This document shows, one piece after another, positions 62,462-64,000 of a DNA stretch of 64,000 nt (positions are counted from its first letter, which is position 1; each line of letters opens with the position of its first letter). The stretch spans positions 62,001 to 126,000 of the forward strand of contig NZ_CP084029.1 of NCBI RefSeq assembly GCF_020181615.1. Direction: 5' to 3'. The notes under the pieces were generated by a model, which was given only the letters and a program-made list of their open reading frames with translations, had not been told where the DNA came from and ran no database searches. The stretch is from [Mycobacterium] crassicus. Lineage in GTDB: Bacteria > Actinomycetota > Actinomycetes > Mycobacteriales > Mycobacteriaceae. A program made the position numbers and the translations under genes.

Positions 62462-64000
62462 TTCGCGGCCCTCCGGATCCGCGCGGCGACGGCGGCGGAC
62501 AGCACAGCCGCGGCGATCACGCCGAGGAATCCGAGTGCGATGGTGCGCGCCCGATGGTCCGGCGGAGGTGGCGGCGGAGCCGGGGTGATGACGCGGTGCT
62601 GGGACCCGGGCGCCAGCGGCTCACCCGGCGGCACGTTGAAGGTCAGTGCCGCGACCGGGTCGACCATCCCGTAGCCCAGCCGGTTGTCGACGCCGGCGGG
62701 CGGGTTGTGCGCGGTCTGCACGATCCGGTTGATCACCTGGTGCGAGGTCAACTGGGGGTACTTCGCGCGCACCAGTGCGGCGACTCCGCTGACGTAGGCC
62801 GCGGAGAAGCTGGTGCCCCAGAACGGCATGTTCTTCTCCCCGGCGCGAATGGGGGGATAGGCGTTCACCGGGCCGCCGCCCTGCGGGGACAACCCCATGA
62901 CGTGGGTGGCCGGAGCGGCCACGCCGACCCAGGGCCCGGACATGCTCTTGTCGATCGGGGCCCCGGTGGCGTCCACGCCGCCGACGGACAGCACGTAGTC
63001 GGAGAACCACGACGGACTCGAGATCACCTTGACCTGATTCCAGTCCCGCGGATCGCTCGGGTTGAGCGGGTTGTACATCGGGTTGTTGGCGCAGCCGGCC
63101 TCGCCCACGTTGCCGGCGGCCGTGACGATCACCGCGTCTTTGACCGTCGCGGCGTACCACAACGCCGCGCCCAGGGCCCGCTGGTCGAGCCCGGATGCCG
63201 CCGGGACACAGGACGTCACCGAAATGTTGATCACCTTGGCTCCGAGGTCAGCCGCATGCACCACGGCTCGGGCCAGCGTGGCCAGCGTCCCGGCTTTCAC
63301 CCGTTCCTCGTCGTAGCCGCCGAACTGGGGGTGCACCGGTTCGAATGCGCGCGAGGACTGCCGGATCGAGATGATCGTCGCGTGCGGGGCCACTCCCACC
63401 ACGCCGTCGGGGGCGCCCGGTGGGGGCGGCGGGACAGCGGGTTCGTCTTCGTGCTGGGGATCGGGCGGACCCGATGCAGGCGCCATGCCGCCTTCTTCCG
63501 GGGGTGGCGGCGGCGGTGCCGCCGGAGGCGGCGCGACCTGGGTGATGGTCACCGGCGCCGGCACCGGGGGTGGTGCCGGCGGGCCGGGGATGTCGGCCGG
63601 CGGCGGGGCTTCGCCGATACTCGGCGGCCCTCCGGCCGGCGGCGGGAAGGCGGGAACCTCCGGCATCGGGCGCGGTATCGGGAGGACACCCAGCGGGGCG
63701 GCGGCGATGATCGACGCGGTGATGGTGCCATGCGCATCGCAGTCCTGCAGGCCGCCCGGCCCCTCGGCGTTGCCCATGATGTAGTCCCCCCCGGCGATCG
63801 CGGGCAGCCGCGGATTCGGGGTGACCCCGGTGTCGATGACTGCGACCGGAACACCGTTGCCGGTGGAGTACTGCCAGGCCGCGGCGATACCCAGCAGGTC
63901 GAAACCCGGCGCCAACTGAGCCACGTCGGGATTGCTGACGGTGATCGGGACGCTGCAGGAGTTCGAGCGGCGCATCGGTTGGTCGGGCCCGGGAGGTCCG
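62458..64000 (-). CDS. mycP2: ESX-2 mycosin protease MycP2, 5' end outside window
   Basis: A subtilisin-like serine protease required for ESX complex stability; 514 codons are visible and the signal peptide is cut off by the right edge. The catalytic triad is visible: Asp in VAVIDTGV, His in DCDAHGTI and Ser in [12 protein letters not shown]; the oxyanion Asn is in [11 protein letters not shown] long Pro-rich insertion loop ([11 protein letters not shown] through [14 protein letters not shown]) lies between His and Asn regions. A C-terminal membrane helix ([20 protein letters not shown]) ends with a basic tail. The DNSC-type N-terminal [20 protein letters not shown] matches Rv3886c. Confidence 0.94.
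   Translation of the reverse strand, partial: GPPGPDQPMRRSNSCSVPITVSNPDVAQLAPGFDLLGIAAAWQYSTGNGVPVAVIDTGVTPNPRLPAIAGGDYIMGNAEGPGGLQDCDAHGTITASIIAAAPLGVLPIPRPMPEVPAFPPPAGGPPSIGEAPPPADIPGPPAPPPVPAPVTITQVAPPPAAPPPPPPEEGGMAPASGPPDPQHEDEPAVPPPPPGAPDGVVGVAPHATIISIRQSSRAFEPVHPQFGGYDEERVKAGTLATLARAVVHAADLGAKVINISVTSCVPAASGLDQRALGAALWYAATVKDAVIVTAAGNVGEAGCANNPMYNPLNPSDPRDWNQVKVISSPSWFSDYVLSVGGVDATGAPIDKSMSGPWVGVAAPATHVMGLSPQGGGPVNAYPPIRAGEKNMPFWGTSFSAAYVSGVAALVRAKYPQLTSHQVINRIVQTAHNPPAGVDNRLGYGMVDPVAALTFNVPPGEPLAPGSQHRVITPAPPPPPPDHRARTIALGFLGVIAAAVLSAAVAARIRRAAK

Overview
The window comes from a high-GC mycobacterium and spans the replication origin. Gene order is the conserved one around oriC: pcnA-mutT4-Rv3909-murJ-sigM-rsmA-trxB2-trxC-cwlM on one side, the leftward Rv3916c-parB-parA-rsmG-khpB-yidC-yidD-rnpA-rpmH block, then dnaA-oriC-dnaN-recF-dciA-gyrB-gyrA. 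Products are close to those of M. tuberculosis, recognised by recall rather than by a search, but several features exclude M. tuberculosis itself: an inserted accessory island, a shortened rsmA, and an ESX-2 locus lying to the right of oriC. The species cannot be named from the window.

Layout. 1-11762: tRNA maturation (pcnA, partial), nucleotide clean-up (mutT4), cell-wall flippase MurJ, SigM and a truncated RsmA, thioredoxin system, CwlM. 11754-11865: a 56-bp tandem repeat over the convergent stops. 11858-18221: parAB with three parS sites, rsmG, khpB, yidC, yidD, rnpA, rpmH. 18222-20820: dnaA with origin regions on both sides. 20821-28593: dnaN, recF, dciA, gyrB, gyrA. 28650-33216: Rv0007, tRNA-Ile, tRNA-Ala, cwsA, ppiA, a PH-domain gene, crgA, a DUF881 gene, trpG. 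33210-42818: the cell-shape and signalling operon fhaA-fhaB-pstP-rodA-pbpA-pknA-pknB. 43080-52440: tRNA-Leu followed by accessory genes, namely a 13E12-type HNH protein behind an SOS box, a TetR-controlled five-gene oxidative operon (FMO, hydrolase, acyl-CoA synthetase, SDR, ADH) and a pirin. 52489-58974: whiB5, an XRE regulator and a cassette that looks linked to type VII secretion. 58999-64000: the distal end of an ESX-2 operon (eccA2, eccE2, mycP2, partial).

How the genes fit together. PknA/PknB, PstP, FhaA/FhaB, CwlM and MurJ form the known phospho-signalling network for peptidoglycan precursor synthesis, and all are present here. The most striking feature is the right end. WhiB5, reported in M. 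tuberculosis to influence sigM and ESX-2/ESX-4 genes, is here within 6 kb of the last ESX-2 gene, separated only by an EspC-like protein, two YbaB/EspH-like proteins, a DUF5631/5632-type protein and an NlpC/P60 hydrolase. In M. tuberculosis these two blocks lie on opposite sides of oriC. Together with an RsmA that has lost its sigma-binding domain, this suggests a rewired or ancestral WhiB5-SigM-ESX-2 arrangement.
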